From positions 1 to 32,633 of the forward strand of contig JAFWDM010000056.1 of NCBI GenBank assembly GCA_017513005.1: a stretch of 32,633 bases of DNA, in the 5' to 3' direction. Source of the stretch: Lachnospiraceae bacterium (lineage in GTDB: Bacteria; Bacillota; Clostridia; Lachnospirales; Lachnospiraceae). A program made the translations under genes and the position numbers. Numbering within the stretch: the stretch's first letter is position 1; the number at the start of each line of letters is the position of its first letter. The notes beneath the pieces were generated by a model. It saw nothing but the letters and a program-made list of their open reading frames with translations. It searched no databases and had not been told where the DNA came from. Shown piece by piece: positions 23,509-31,907 of this stretch.

Positions 23509-24264
23509 ATGATCAGAGTTATTTTACACGGGGCCTGTGGGAAAATGGGCCGCATCATCGCGGATATTGCCGCGCGTGATGACCAGGTCAGTATTGTCGC
23601 CGGTGTCGACGCCTTCGGGAAGGCCTACGCGGACTTTCCGGTCTATGCCTCTCTCGATGAATGCAGGGAAGAGGCCGATGTGATCATTGATTTCTCCACT
23701 GCGTCCGCCATGGAGGCTTTGCTGGGGTTCGCAGCGGCGCGGGGGATCCCCGCAGTGGTCTGCACGACGGGGCTCTCGGAAGCGCAGTCCGCCCTTCTGC
23801 AGGAGACCTCCGGGAAGGTCGCCGTACTTAAGAGCGCCAATATGTCCCTGGGGATCAATCTGCTGCAGACCCTGCTCGCGGAGGCGGCTCCCAAGCTGGC
23901 GGCGGCAGGATTTGATATCGAGATCGTCGAAAAGCATCACAATCAGAAGATCGACGCACCCAGCGGGACGGCGATCGCCCTGGCCGACAGCATCAATGAT
24001 GCCATGGACGGGGCCTATACCTATGTCTATGACCGCTCCACCCGCAGAGAGAAGCGTCCTGTGAAGGAGATCGGTATCAGCGCGCTCCGCGGCGGCACGA
24101 TCGTGGGTGACCACGACGTGGTCTTCGCCGGGGAGGACGAGGTCATCACCTTCTCCCACAGGGCGTACAGCCGCGCAGTGTTTGGCAAGGGTGCCGTGGA
24201 GGCGGCGAAGTTCCTCGCCGGAAAACCTGCAGGTTTCTACACAATGCACGATGTTCTGGCCTGA
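23509..24264 (+). CDS. dapB: 4-hydroxy-tetrahydrodipicolinate reductase
   Basis: NAD(P)H-dependent second step after DapA. It carries the N-terminal Rossmann motif VILHGACGKMGR, the CTTGLSE and SANMSLGINLL strands, the catalytic histidine motif EIVEKHHNQKIDAPSGTA, and C-terminal GGTIVGDHDVVFAGEDEVITFSHRA. Two ATG codons are in frame: 23497 lies only two bases after GGAGG, while 23509 has GGAG six bases upstream and gives the usual MIRVILHG start, so I choose 23509 (251 residues). Either choice keeps all motifs. It is translated from the dap transcript and followed after 31 bases by the eukaryotic-type hisA. Confidence 0.95.
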   Translation: MIRVILHGACGKMGRIIADIAARDDQVSIVAGVDAFGKAYADFPVYASLDECREEADVIIDFSTASAMEALLGFAAARGIPAVVCTTGLSEAQSALLQETSGKVAVLKSANMSLGINLLQTLLAEAAPKLAAAGFDIEIVEKHHNQKIDAPSGTAIALADSINDAMDGAYTYVYDRSTRREKRPVKEIGISALRGGTIVGDHDVVFAGEDEVITFSHRAYSRAVFGKGAVEAAKFLAGKPAGFYTMHDVLA

Positions 24265-24295
24265 AGAAGCAGGCGTTTTTTGAGGAGGTAGAGGA

Positions 24296-25090
24296 TTGAA
24301 GCTGCGTCCCTGTATCGATCTGCACGGCGGGAAGGTCAAGCAGATCGTCGGCGGTTCCATCCGGGAGGACGGCTCTGTTCTGGAAAATTTTGTCTCCGGG
24401 AGGGATGCCGCTTTCTATGCCTCTTTGTACCGGGAGAAGGGGCTGGATGGAGGACATATCATCCTGCTGGACAGCCGGGCGGAAGCGCCGGACGCCTATG
24501 CGGCGGACAGAGCCCAGGCCCTGGCGGCACTCGAGGCCTTCCCGGGCGGAATGCAGGTCGGCGGGGGGATCACGCCGGAGAGCGCAGCGGCCTTTCTGGA
24601 AAGGGGTGCATCCCATGTGATCGTGACCTCCTATGTATTTTTGGAGGGAATGCTGGCGGAAGACAGGCTGGAAAAAATAAAAAAGGCGGTCGGAAAAGAA
24701 CGCCTGGTCCTGGATCTGAGCTGCAGGCAGCGCCCTGACGGGAGCTTTACTGTGGTCACCGACCGCTGGCAGAGGTTCACGAAGCTGAAGGTCAACTATG
24801 ATACGCTGCAGTCTCTGTCGGCACACTGCGATGAGTTTCTCATCCATGCCGCCGACGTCGAGGGCAGACGGGGAGGGATCCAGGAGGACCTCGTCAGGAT
24901 CCTGGGGGATTTCTGTGCGAAGACCGGCTTCCCCGTGACCTATGCAGGAGGCGTTCATGCCCTTTCGGACCTGGAGAAGATCGCCGCGCTTTCTCAAAGC
25001 AGCCTGGATGTGACGGCGGGAAGCGCCCTGGATCTGTTTGGCGGCAGCCTTGCCCTGGATACACTCGCGGCACTTGCAGCCGCTCTGTGA
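24296..25090 (+). CDS. hisA: Eukaryotic-type phosphoribosylformimino-AICAR-ribotide isomerase (HIS6/HisA)
   Basis: Isomerase of histidine synthesis (ProFAR to PRFAR), 264 residues. The sequence follows yeast His6 rather than the standard bacterial HisA: CIDLHGGKVKQIVGGS, ENFVSGRDAAFYASLYREKGLDGGHIILL, MQVGGGI, SHVIVTSYVF, RLVLDLSCRQRPDGSF with TDRWQ, CDEFLIHAADVEGRRGGI, VTYAGGVHALSDLEKI, and DVTAGSALDLFGG. The comparison with yeast is from memory of the family. The start is TTG at 24296 with GAGGAGG seven bases upstream. No other his gene is in the window; it sits 31 bases after dapB and probably shares its mRNA. This is known as a rare type in bacteria and suggests ancient transfer or a retained alternative family. 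Confidence 0.88.
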   Translation: MKLRPCIDLHGGKVKQIVGGSIREDGSVLENFVSGRDAAFYASLYREKGLDGGHIILLDSRAEAPDAYAADRAQALAALEAFPGGMQVGGGITPESAAAFLERGASHVIVTSYVFLEGMLAEDRLEKIKKAVGKERLVLDLSCRQRPDGSFTVVTDRWQRFTKLKVNYDTLQSLSAHCDEFLIHAADVEGRRGGIQEDLVRILGDFCAKTGFPVTYAGGVHALSDLEKIAALSQSSLDVTAGSALDLFGGSLALDTLAALAAAL

Positions 25091-25170
25091 GTTTTATTCT
25101 TCATCGCGCAATACCCCTGCAGGAGAAGAATGAAAATACGGCGATCGAAATAACAGAAGAGAATAAAAGA

Positions 25171-25203
25171 ACAGACCGGTATGAAGGGATCATACCGGTC
25201 TGT
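25171..25203. terminator. Bidirectional terminator between hisA and the cold-shock gene
   Basis: A perfect 13-bp stem, ACAGACCGGTATG (25171-25183) with CATACCGGTCTGT (25191-25203), has a seven-base loop. The minus-strand side is followed by a T-rich tail (TCTTTTATTC), and the plus side by CTTTACT. It serves the convergent genes on either side. Confidence 0.82.
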
Positions 25204-25266
25204 CTTTACTCAACTATACTTTTCACTTTCCATGTCTGTCAGAATTAATCAGGTCCTGTCTATTCC

Positions 25267-25467
25267 TCAGAGCTTTGTCACGTTGACAGCCTGCGGGCCT
25301 TTCTGTCCCTGAATAACATCATATTCCACGGCCTGTCCTTCATCCAGCGACTTGAATCCTTCCTGGTTGATCCCGCTGAAGTGAACGAAAACATCATTTC
25401 CCTCAGCATCAGAAATGAATCCGAATCCCTTCTGATTATTAAACCACTTGACAGTTCCTTTGCTCAT
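25267..25467 (-). CDS. Cold-shock domain protein (CspA family)
   Basis: A 66-residue single OB-fold RNA/DNA-binding protein. Both RNA-binding motifs are present: KGFGFI (RNP1) and VFVHF (RNP2), with GTVKWFNNQ at the start and [10 protein letters not shown] at the end. Such proteins act as RNA chaperones. The ATG at 25467 has GGAGG eight bases upstream on the minus strand; an in-frame reading from 25512 would add 15 residues across the leader. The upstream side holds an imperfect palindrome around GTGCAC (about 25498-25518) that could be an operator. Which csp paralogue it is cannot be told. Confidence 0.95.
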   Translation of the reverse strand: MSKGTVKWFNNQKGFGFISDAEGNDVFVHFSGINQEGFKSLDEGQAVEYDVIQGQKGPQAVNVTKL

Positions 25468-25632
25468 TACCGATACCTCCAAAAAATTCTGAAATATTAA
25501 CAATGTGCACAATTAACATGGATAAAACCACTGCTTTGTGCAACGATTTCAACATAACACAAGAATGAATAAAAGTAAAGCTGTTTTCGTCTGTATAAAC
25601 AGAAAGATTTATACAAGTACATATTTTGCTTC

Positions 25633-25661
25633 TTTACTTCACAGTTTTAAAATGCTAATAT
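25633..25661 (+). promoter_or_regulatory. Probable promoter of the TrpR-like gene, with a nearby palindrome
   Basis: TTTACT (25633-25638), a 17-base spacer and TAATAT (25656-25661) in an AT-rich stretch unlike its surroundings. A CCCGG/CCGGG pairing follows (about 25702-25726), and an imperfect palindrome TGACAATTGTTCA (25744-25756) lies 20 bases before the ATG at 25776, a possible binding site for the gene's own product. No small gene in 25513-25775 could be supported. Confidence 0.5.
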
Positions 25662-25775
25662 GTACATATAGCTTTTTGACAACAAAAGAGAGGTTCATTT
25701 TCCCGGGACGAACCCTTTTTCCGGGAGGGATCTGATTCTATTTTGACAATTGTTCAGCTTACAGCGGGGGAATCC

Positions 25776-26096
25776 ATGAACAGTAAAATCAGAACAGAAG
25801 CAGTCAGTCATCTGTTTCAGGCTATTCTGACACTTGAAAATGAGGAAGAGTGCTTTCGCTTTTTTGAGGACCTGTGCACGGTCAATGAGCTTCTCTCCCT
25901 GTCCCAGCGGTTTGAAGTGGCTTCCATGTTGAAGCGCAGGGATACGTATCTGAAGATTGCCCAGAAAACGGGGGCATCCACGGCTACGATCAGCCGGGTC
26001 AACCGGTCCCTGAACTACGGGAACGACGGGTATGATATGGTCTTTGCAAGGATGGATTCCTACATCTGCGCAGGATCAGAGGAAGAAAAGAAGTAA
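25776..26096 (+). CDS. YerC/YecD-type TrpR-like regulator
   Basis: Small DNA-binding protein of 106 residues with the Trp-repressor fold: an N-terminal dimerising helix (EAVSHLFQAILTLENEEECFRFFEDL), CTVNELLSLSQRFEVASML, and the helix-turn-helix YLKIAQKTGASTATISRVNRSLNYG (about 61-85). Related proteins in Bacillota regulate unknown genes; the tryptophan-binding function is not certain. The ATG at 25776 has only a weak GGGGGAA site; a TTG at 25743 in the same frame would begin inside the palindrome. A terminator (26127-26151) follows, so it is monocistronic. Confidence 0.87.
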   Translation: MNSKIRTEAVSHLFQAILTLENEEECFRFFEDLCTVNELLSLSQRFEVASMLKRRDTYLKIAQKTGASTATISRVNRSLNYGNDGYDMVFARMDSYICAGSEEEKK

Positions 26097-26126
26097 CAGC
26101 GCATAAGTGCCCGGCGGCAGACGGGC

Positions 26127-26151
26127 TGCGGTGACCCGCACCGCACTTTTT
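26127..26151 (+). terminator. Intrinsic terminator after the TrpR-like gene
   Basis: TGCGGTG (26127-26133), loop ACCCG, CACCGCA (26139-26145), then C and five T (26147-26151). It lies within a larger GCCCGGC/GCCGGGC pairing (about 26109-26158). Confidence 0.8.
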
Positions 26152-26180
26152 GCCGGGCGGATCCAGATCATTATGTTGAC

Positions 26181-28790
26181 ATGCGTCGAAGTGTTTTTGC
26201 ATCCATGAGGAAGACAATAAAATCCGGCAGCAGCACAATGCTGCCTTTAAAGGTGTTTTTGGGAGGGACGCTGCTCTACCTGCTTGCAGTCCTTCCCTTT
26301 TTATCGTCCCACGGGGGGCTGTTTTTTTATTACGGCGATTATAATGTCCAGCAGGTCCCCTTCCTGATCTTTGCGCACAGAGCGGTCCGGCAGGGCCGTT
26401 TTTTCTGGAATCCGCTGGTGGACCTGGGCGGGAACATGGGCGGGACATTTTCCTTCTATCTCTGGGGAAGCCCTTTTTTCTGGCTGACGATCCCCTTCCC
26501 CGAGGCCTGGCTTCCCTATATGACTCCTTATCTGATGGCGCTGAAGTTCGGGACTGCCTCCGCCACAGCCTGTGCCTGGATCCGTACGCAGACACGAACG
26601 GACGGGGCGGCAGTCCTGGGGAGCCTGCTGTACGCATTTTCGGGCTTTCAGGCCTGCAATATCGTCTTCCAGCATTTTCATGACAGCACAGCCTTTTTCC
26701 CCCTGTATTTTCTGGCCTTTGACCGGTATGTGGAGGAGCTGCAGAGGCGGGGCGTCCGCAGAAGGACGTCCGGCCTGCCGGGGCGGGGCGCCGTGTATGG
26801 TTTTATCCTGATGACCGCCTGGATGGCCGTCATCAATTACTATTTTTTCTTCGGGCAGGTCCTCTTTCTGGTCCTGTACTACCTGGTCCGCACGGGGATC
26901 CGGCGGGTGCGGGCAGAGGGGATCCGGACTGCCGTCCAGGAAGTCCTGCAGATCCTTGCGGCCGGCGCCGCCGGCCTGGCACTCAGTGCCTTTTTCCTGG
27001 TGCAGTCGATCGGCGGGATCCTGGGCAATACGCGCATCTCCAAAGTGCTGGAGGGATACGACCTTCTGGTCTATCCGGACGCCGTGACACCGCTTGCGAT
27101 CCTGAAATCCTTTTTCATGGTGCCGGACCTGATCGCGCGGGGAACCCTGTTTTCCAGCGACCACATCCGGAACGGATCGCTTGCCTTCTATCTCCCCTGC
27201 TTTGCCATGTCGGGGGTCTTTGCCTTCTTCCTGCTTCGCAAAAAAAGCTGGAAAAAAACATTGCTGTGCATCCTGGCGGTGATGGCTTTTGTTCCGTTCC
27301 TGTGTGCGGCTTTTTCCGCCTTCAATTCGAATTTTTATGTGCGCTGGTTTTATATGCCGGTCCTTCTGTGCGCCTGTATGACAGCGGAAGCCCTGGAAGA
27401 GGACGGATCCGCCGCTTTTACGAAGGGCTGCATCCTATCGTTTGCCTGCACCGGACTTTTTCTGTTGTTCTGTTTTTTGCCCTCAAAAGAGAACGGGACC
27501 TGGACATTTACGGCGGTCGGTGAAAACAGACGGCTCCTGATGACAGAGATCGAGGGGACACTGATCGGCGCCGCCGCCCTTTGTGCGGTCCTGTTTCTGA
27601 AGAGAAGAAGAGGTGCTCTCTTTGCCGGGGCCGGTTTTTTGCGGGAGCCGGAACCTGTCTCCGGGCTGCAGGCAGATGCCGAACAGGCTTCCGACCAGAA
27701 TCCGGACCAGGCCTGCCGCCGGGGACCCGGGGTCGTGCACAGGCTTGTCAATGCAGGGAACCTCTGTATCTTTTTGACGGCTGTCTGCTGCTTCACCTCG
27801 ACCATGGCGGTCCTGCACAACGGCAGCTCCCTGATCTCCTATACCGGCTTTGAAAAATGGAAGCGGCAGATGCTCACGGAAAAGCCCCTGCTGCAGGATA
27901 TATCCGGCGAGGGTGACGGGCAGGTCCCTTTTTCCCGTGTGGAGACAGACAGCACATCCACCAATTATGAGATGGTCTGGGGCTTTCCCACCATGCACTG
28001 CTTTGAGAGTACGGTGCATCCCTCCATTTTCACCTGGTATCGCGGGATCGGGATGATCCGGACCGTGGAGTCGACGCTTCCTCTTGAAAGGATCGGGGCG
28101 CGCGCCCTGATGTCGGTCCGGTATTATATAGAAAACACACTGGTAAAACCGGACAACAGCTACACGGACCAGGGGGGCATGCCCGGCTACGACCTCCTGA
28201 ATGAAGAGAACGGGTACAAGGTGTATGAGACGGAAAACTATATTCCGATGGGGATTTCCTTTGACAGCTGCATGACGGAGGAAAACTATGATCTTTTGAA
28301 AAACGGGACCGTATCGGACCGCGTGCTGGTAAAAAACATCGTACTCTCAGAGGAAATGGTAAAAAAATATGGCGGTCTTCTGGAAGAGGACACGGATACG
28401 GATCCAGGCGAGATGCCCTACTGGGAGTTCTCAGGGTACTGCAGGGACAGAGCGGCTTCCGCCTGCACTTCGTTCAGCTTCGATACCAACGGGTTTCATG
28501 CGGAAGCGGAAATGGAGAGGGACAACCTGGTCCTGTTTTCCATTCCCTACGACGAGGGATTCCGCGTGACCGTCGACGGGCGGCCTGCTGAGCTGGAGAG
28601 GGCCGATTTCGGCCTCTGCGCCGTCTTTGTTCCCGAAGGGCGGCATGAGATCCGCGCGGTCTATCTGCCGAAGGGCTTCGTGCCCGCCGCAGCCCTGTCG
28701 CTCCTGACGGCCGCAGGCCTTCTGGTCAGTGTCTTTGCGGCCCGCAGGAGGAGAGCAGATATTACAGTACAGACCCGCCTGAAGCTTTGA
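26181..28790 (+). CDS. YfhO-family polytopic membrane protein
   Basis: Large membrane protein of up to 869 residues with the YfhO plan: a GT-C-like series of about 12 hydrophobic segments with the first extracytoplasmic loop FFYYGDYNVQQVPF (acidic Asp near the membrane surface), VDLGGNMGGTFSFYLWGSPFFWL, further segments to about residue 470, a hydrophilic linker with low complexity (about 490-525), a segment near 530-548, a long outside domain (about 550-830) and a last membrane helix near 835-855 ending in a basic tail. Characterised YfhO proteins help glycosylate lipoteichoic acid or polyprenyl-linked sugars; that function here is inference. The start is uncertain: ATG at 26181, 26205 or 26238, all with poor ribosome sites. 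It follows the terminator at 26151. Confidence 0.85.
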   Translation: MRRSVFASMRKTIKSGSSTMLPLKVFLGGTLLYLLAVLPFLSSHGGLFFYYGDYNVQQVPFLIFAHRAVRQGRFFWNPLVDLGGNMGGTFSFYLWGSPFFWLTIPFPEAWLPYMTPYLMALKFGTASATACAWIRTQTRTDGAAVLGSLLYAFSGFQACNIVFQHFHDSTAFFPLYFLAFDRYVEELQRRGVRRRTSGLPGRGAVYGFILMTAWMAVINYYFFFGQVLFLVLYYLVRTGIRRVRAEGIRTAVQEVLQILAAGAAGLALSAFFLVQSIGGILGNTRISKVLEGYDLLVYPDAVTPLAILKSFFMVPDLIARGTLFSSDHIRNGSLAFYLPCFAMSGVFAFFLLRKKSWKKTLLCILAVMAFVPFLCAAFSAFNSNFYVRWFYMPVLLCACMTAEALEEDGSAAFTKGCILSFACTGLFLLFCFLPSKENGTWTFTAVGENRRLLMTEIEGTLIGAAALCAVLFLKRRRGALFAGAGFLREPEPVSGLQADAEQASDQNPDQACRRGPGVVHRLVNAGNLCIFLTAVCCFTSTMAVLHNGSSLISYTGFEKWKRQMLTEKPLLQDISGEGDGQVPFSRVETDSTSTNYEMVWGFPTMHCFESTVHPSIFTWYRGIGMIRTVESTLPLERIGARALMSVRYYIENTLVKPDNSYTDQGGMPGYDLLNEENGYKVYETENYIPMGISFDSCMTEENYDLLKNGTVSDRVLVKNIVLSEEMVKKYGGLLEEDTDTDPGEMPYWEFSGYCRDRAASACTSFSFDTNGFHAEAEMERDNLVLFSIPYDEGFRVTVDGRPAELERADFGLCAVFVPEGRHEIRAVYLPKGFVPAAALSLLTAAGLLVSVFAARRRRADITVQTRLKL

Positions 28791-28822
28791 GGTGTTTTTC
28801 GCGGTTTCACCGCGAAAAAACC
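28791..28822 (+). repeat. Inverted repeat, copy 2 of a dispersed element
   Basis: TTTTTCGCGG (28795-28804), loop TTTCA, CCGCGAAAAA (28810-28819), with GGT and ACC extending the arms. It matches the hairpin at 19740-19770 in its TGTTTTTCGCG/CGCGAAAAA arms and in the downstream flank. Confidence 0.7.
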
Positions 28823-28829
28823 GGGCTGA

Positions 28830-28950
28830 ACGGCGCGCGCCGTACGCGAAGCGTATCGACAATGCGAAGCTTTGTTATCGGCGCGCGCGCAGCGCATCGG
28901 AATCGCCGAACGCAGCGTTACATGTTCACGCCCTCAGGCGGGCGTGAACA
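28830..28950 (+). repeat. Cluster of GC-rich palindromes
   Basis: The palindrome GGCGCGCGCC is near 28831. TACGC-GAA-GCGTA spans 28843-28855. An ACAAtGC-GAA-GCtTTGT hairpin follows (28859-28875), then AACGC-A-GCGTT near 28911-28920, and a perfect 11-bp hairpin TGTTCACGCCC (28923-28933) with GGGCGTGAACA (28940-28950). The GAA triloops recur. It looks like a REP-type composite. Confidence 0.6.
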
Positions 28951-29099
28951 GTAGCCAGCAGATCAATGGCTGTCACATCTTTTTCAGCTGCGGCTTGCAT
29001 TCGTTTTTTAGACGTGATAACATACGGATTATTGTGCCTGTATGGTATGCTCGCGGCTTTGCGGTCATAAACATACGGATGGAAAGGAAGAAATACGAC

Positions 29100-30320
29100 A
29101 TGATTAAAACTGCTGTTTTGGGTTTTGGTACAGTCGGAAGCGGTGTAGTAGAACTCATCGACAGGAACCGCGGGCCGGTGGAGCGCCGGGTGCCGGAGGG
29201 CATCGAGGTAAAGTATATTCTGGATCTGCGCGATTTCCCCGACAGTCCCTACAGGGACCGGGTCGTGCACGATTTCAATGTGATCCTGGAGGATCCGGAG
29301 ATCCGTGTGATCTGTGAGACGATGGGAGGGATGGAGCCTGCCTTTACATTTTCAAAGAAAGCACTCGAAAAGGGGATCAGTGTCTGTACGTCCAATAAAG
29401 AGCTCGTGGCGGCGCATGGTCCCGAACTTCTGCAGACCGCGCAGAAAAACCACTGCAGCTATCTGTTTGAGGCGAGTGTGGGAGGCGGGATCCCGATCAT
29501 CCGGCCTGTGACGAGTTCGCTTGCCCCGGAGAATATCACCAGGATCATCGGCATCCTGAACGGTACGACGAATTATATGATGACCCGGATGGAAAAAGAG
29601 AACCTGTCTTTTGACGAGGTCCTCAGGCAGGCCCAGGAAAGAGGGTATGCGGAGAAGAATCCGGAAGCGGATATCGAGGGGCATGACGCCTGCCGCAAGA
29701 TCGCGATCCTTTCCTCCCTGATGTGCGGAAAGAACGTCCGCTATGAGGATGTCCCCTGCGAAGGGATCAGCCGGATCTCCATGACGGATGTCGCGTATGC
29801 GCGCGCCATGGGGTGTGCGATCAAGCTTCTGGGTGTCAGTGAGCGCAGTCCGGAGGACGGGACTTTTTATGTCCGCACGGCGCCCTTCATGGTGCCATCC
29901 TCCCATCCGCTGCACAGTGTGGAGGACGTTTTCAACGCCGTGTTCGTACACGGGAACCTGGTCGATGACCTTATGTTCTACGGCAGGGGAGCCGGGAAGT
30001 TCCCGACTGCCAGCGCGGTCGTCTCGGACCTGCTCGAATGCGCCCTGCAGATCGGCAGCACGATCCCCGTCAGGTGGACGGATGAGGTCATGCAGCTGTC
30101 GGATCCCGCGCAGAAGAAGGGACGCTTCTTTGTGCGCGTGCCCGCAGAGCACCGGGAAAAGGCTGCGGAGCTTTTTAAAGGGTGTGCGTCCGTCAGTGCG
30201 CCGGAGGCGCCGACAGATGAGACCGCCTTTACGACGGCTCCCATGACAGAGGCTGCGTTTGAAGCGGCCGTCGCAGAGCTCGGCGAAGTGCGCAGCAGGA
30301 TCCGCCTGCTCGAAGCATAA
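29100..30320 (+). CDS. hom: Homoserine dehydrogenase
   Basis: Reduces aspartate semialdehyde to homoserine for threonine and methionine. The protein of 406 residues has the N-terminal NAD(P) motif AVLGFGTVGSGV, CTSNKELVAAHG, the catalytic-domain signature ASVGGGIPIIRPV, GILNGTTNYMMTRM, and the substrate site NPEADIEGHDACRKIAILSSL. The C-terminal 60-70 residues (RFFVRVPAEHREKAAELF...) are an ACT-like or partial regulatory tail, shorter than the full ACT domain of Bacillus Hom. The ATG at 29100 has AAAGGAAG nine bases upstream; an in-frame ATG at 29079 lacks a site. lysC follows after 152 bases on the same strand, pointing to joint aspartate-family control. Confidence 0.95.
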   Translation: MIKTAVLGFGTVGSGVVELIDRNRGPVERRVPEGIEVKYILDLRDFPDSPYRDRVVHDFNVILEDPEIRVICETMGGMEPAFTFSKKALEKGISVCTSNKELVAAHGPELLQTAQKNHCSYLFEASVGGGIPIIRPVTSSLAPENITRIIGILNGTTNYMMTRMEKENLSFDEVLRQAQERGYAEKNPEADIEGHDACRKIAILSSLMCGKNVRYEDVPCEGISRISMTDVAYARAMGCAIKLLGVSERSPEDGTFYVRTAPFMVPSSHPLHSVEDVFNAVFVHGNLVDDLMFYGRGAGKFPTASAVVSDLLECALQIGSTIPVRWTDEVMQLSDPAQKKGRFFVRVPAEHREKAAELFKGCASVSAPEAPTDETAFTTAPMTEAAFEAAVAELGEVRSRIRLLEA

Positions 30321-30418
30321 GGGTGTAAGGACAAGAATAGAGCACATTGGAATAATCGGATTCCTGTGCAGGCCCGGAAGAAGCTTTTTTAGAGGGGCGG
30401 AGCCGGGAGCTCCCATAC

Positions 30419-30440
30419 GCCTGTCTGAAAAAGCAGGCGG
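30419..30440 (+). repeat. Small hairpin between hom and lysC
   Basis: CGCCTG (about 30419-30424) pairs with CAGGCG (about 30435-30440) across an A-rich loop. The 152-base gap otherwise holds a T6 run near 30387 and a GGAGC/GCTCC pairing. It does not match a lysine riboswitch, which needs about 170 bases and a conserved five-way junction. Confidence 0.4.
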
Positions 30441-30472
30441 CACAGGGTCAGCAGACAGAGGTTTTTGCAATC

Positions 30473-31792
30473 ATGAAAGTAGTAAAGTTCGGCGGCAGTT
30501 CTCTCGCCAGTGCGGAACAGTTCAAAAAAGCAGGCGCGATAGTGCGCGAGGACAAGAGCAGGAGATATGTGATCCCTTCCGCGCCCGGCAAGCGCTTTGA
30601 CACAGATACCAAGGTGACGGATCTGCTCTACCAGATGGATGCGCTGGCGCAGGAAAAAAAGGACTTTTCCGAGGTCCTGAAGCAGATCAAGGAGCGCTAC
30701 CAGGAGATCATCGACGGTCTGGAGCTGAAGGATTTCTCTCTGGAGGAGCAGTTTGAAGAGATCGAGAAAAAGATGAAGGAGGAGCCGGATCCGGATTATG
30801 CGGCATCCCGCGGTGAACATCTGAACGGACGCATCATGGCAGCCTACCTGGGGTACACCTTCGTCGATCCCTTTGAGATGATCTTTTTTGACGAGGAGGG
30901 GATGCTGGAGGACCGCAGGACCATGCGCGCCGTGGAGAAAAGACTGGCAGAGGTGGAGCGCGCGGTGGTCCCCGGATTCTACGGATGCGGCCATGACGGC
31001 CGGGTCAAGACTTTTTCGCGCGGCGGTTCGGATGTCACGGGTTCCATCGTTGCGGGAGCCTGTCATGCGGATGTCTATGAGAACTGGACAGATGTCTCCG
31101 GTTTCCTGGTGGCAGATCCCCGTATCATTCCCAATCCCGCAAAGATCGAAGTGATCACCTACAGGGAGCTTCGCGAGCTCTCCTATATGGGCGCCTCGGT
31201 CCTGCACGAGGAGGCCATCTTCCCGGTCCGCCGGCAGGGGATCCCGATCAATATCAAGAACACGAACTGCCCGCAGGACGAGGGGACCTGGATCGTGGAG
31301 AGTACGGCCCAGAAGACCGGGTACGTCATCACCGGCATCGCCGGGCGCAAGGATTTCTGTGCGGTCCTGATCTACAAGGATATGATGAATTCCGAGATCG
31401 GATTCGGCAGGAAGGTCCTGCAGGCTTTCGAGGACAATGATATTTCCTTTGAGCATATGCCGTCCGGCATCGATACCATGACCATCGTCGTCCATGAGGA
31501 CGAGTTTATCGAAAAAGAACAGCGGGTCGTCTCCGCGATCCACCGCCTGGCCCAGCCGGACTCTGTCGAGATCGAGTCGGATCTGGCCCTGATCGCGGTC
31601 GTGGGCCGCGGCATGAAATCCATGCGGGGCACGGCCGGCCGTATTTTCTCAGCCCTTGCCCATGCCCACGTCAATGTGCGCATGATCGACCAGGGCTCCT
31701 CGGAGCTCAACATCATCATCGGTGTCGAGAACAGGGATTTTGAAACAGCCCTGCGCGCGATCTACGATATTTTTGTACTGACACAGCTTTAA
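30473..31792 (+). CDS. lysC: Aspartate kinase
   Basis: First step of the aspartate pathway. The 439-residue protein begins with the kinase signature [12 protein letters not shown], has the ATP/aspartate-site stretches [17 protein letters not shown] and [62 protein letters not shown], and two C-terminal ACT domains (from about residue 285; [11 protein letters not shown]-like and [19 protein letters not shown]) for amino acid feedback. The inserted acidic stretch [35 protein letters not shown] (about 66-100, a predicted coiled coil) is typical of the clostridial class. The start at 30473 has AGAGG twelve bases upstream. It follows hom; asd is not in the window. Confidence 0.96.
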   Translation: MKVVKFGGSSLASAEQFKKAGAIVREDKSRRYVIPSAPGKRFDTDTKVTDLLYQMDALAQEKKDFSEVLKQIKERYQEIIDGLELKDFSLEEQFEEIEKKMKEEPDPDYAASRGEHLNGRIMAAYLGYTFVDPFEMIFFDEEGMLEDRRTMRAVEKRLAEVERAVVPGFYGCGHDGRVKTFSRGGSDVTGSIVAGACHADVYENWTDVSGFLVADPRIIPNPAKIEVITYRELRELSYMGASVLHEEAIFPVRRQGIPINIKNTNCPQDEGTWIVESTAQKTGYVITGIAGRKDFCAVLIYKDMMNSEIGFGRKVLQAFEDNDISFEHMPSGIDTMTIVVHEDEFIEKEQRVVSAIHRLAQPDSVEIESDLALIAVVGRGMKSMRGTAGRIFSALAHAHVNVRMIDQGSSELNIIIGVENRDFETALRAIYDIFVLTQL

Positions 31793-31810
31793 GGATAACT
31801 TCGGCGCATT

Positions 31811-31832
31811 TCCCGGGATGTCTGTCCCGGGA
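31811..31832 (+). repeat. Hairpin after lysC
   Basis: Two copies of the self-complementary TCCCGGGA (31811-31818 and 31825-31832) flank TGTCTG. It can form an 8-bp hairpin but has no T-run after it. A T5 run occurs later near 31852. Confidence 0.5.
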
Positions 31833-31907
31833 TGTGTCATGGAAGGACTGTTTTTGTGCCGGACGGGGTGCCTGAAGCACTGCTGTCCGGGGGAAGGAAT
31901 TTTGCAT

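Larger units (their letters stand above)
28791..29099 (+). other. Hairpin-rich gap between the yfhO-like gene and hom
   Basis: No gene was seen. It starts with copy 2 of the dispersed inverted repeat (28791-28822), continues with GC-rich hairpins (28830-28950) and ends in an ordinary AT-richer leader. The ribosome site AAAGGAAG (29083-29090) precedes the hom ATG at 29100. I could not identify a promoter with confidence, nor a lysine or threonine-type leader peptide. Confidence 0.55.

Noticed and set aside
25538-25735. Small protein gene in the AT-rich gap before the TrpR-like gene
   Set aside because: No ribosome site, overlaps the likely promoter, and composition is not protein-like.
30321-30472. 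Lysine riboswitch between hom and lysC
   Set aside because: The gap is too short and lacks the conserved junction motifs; only simple hairpins are present.
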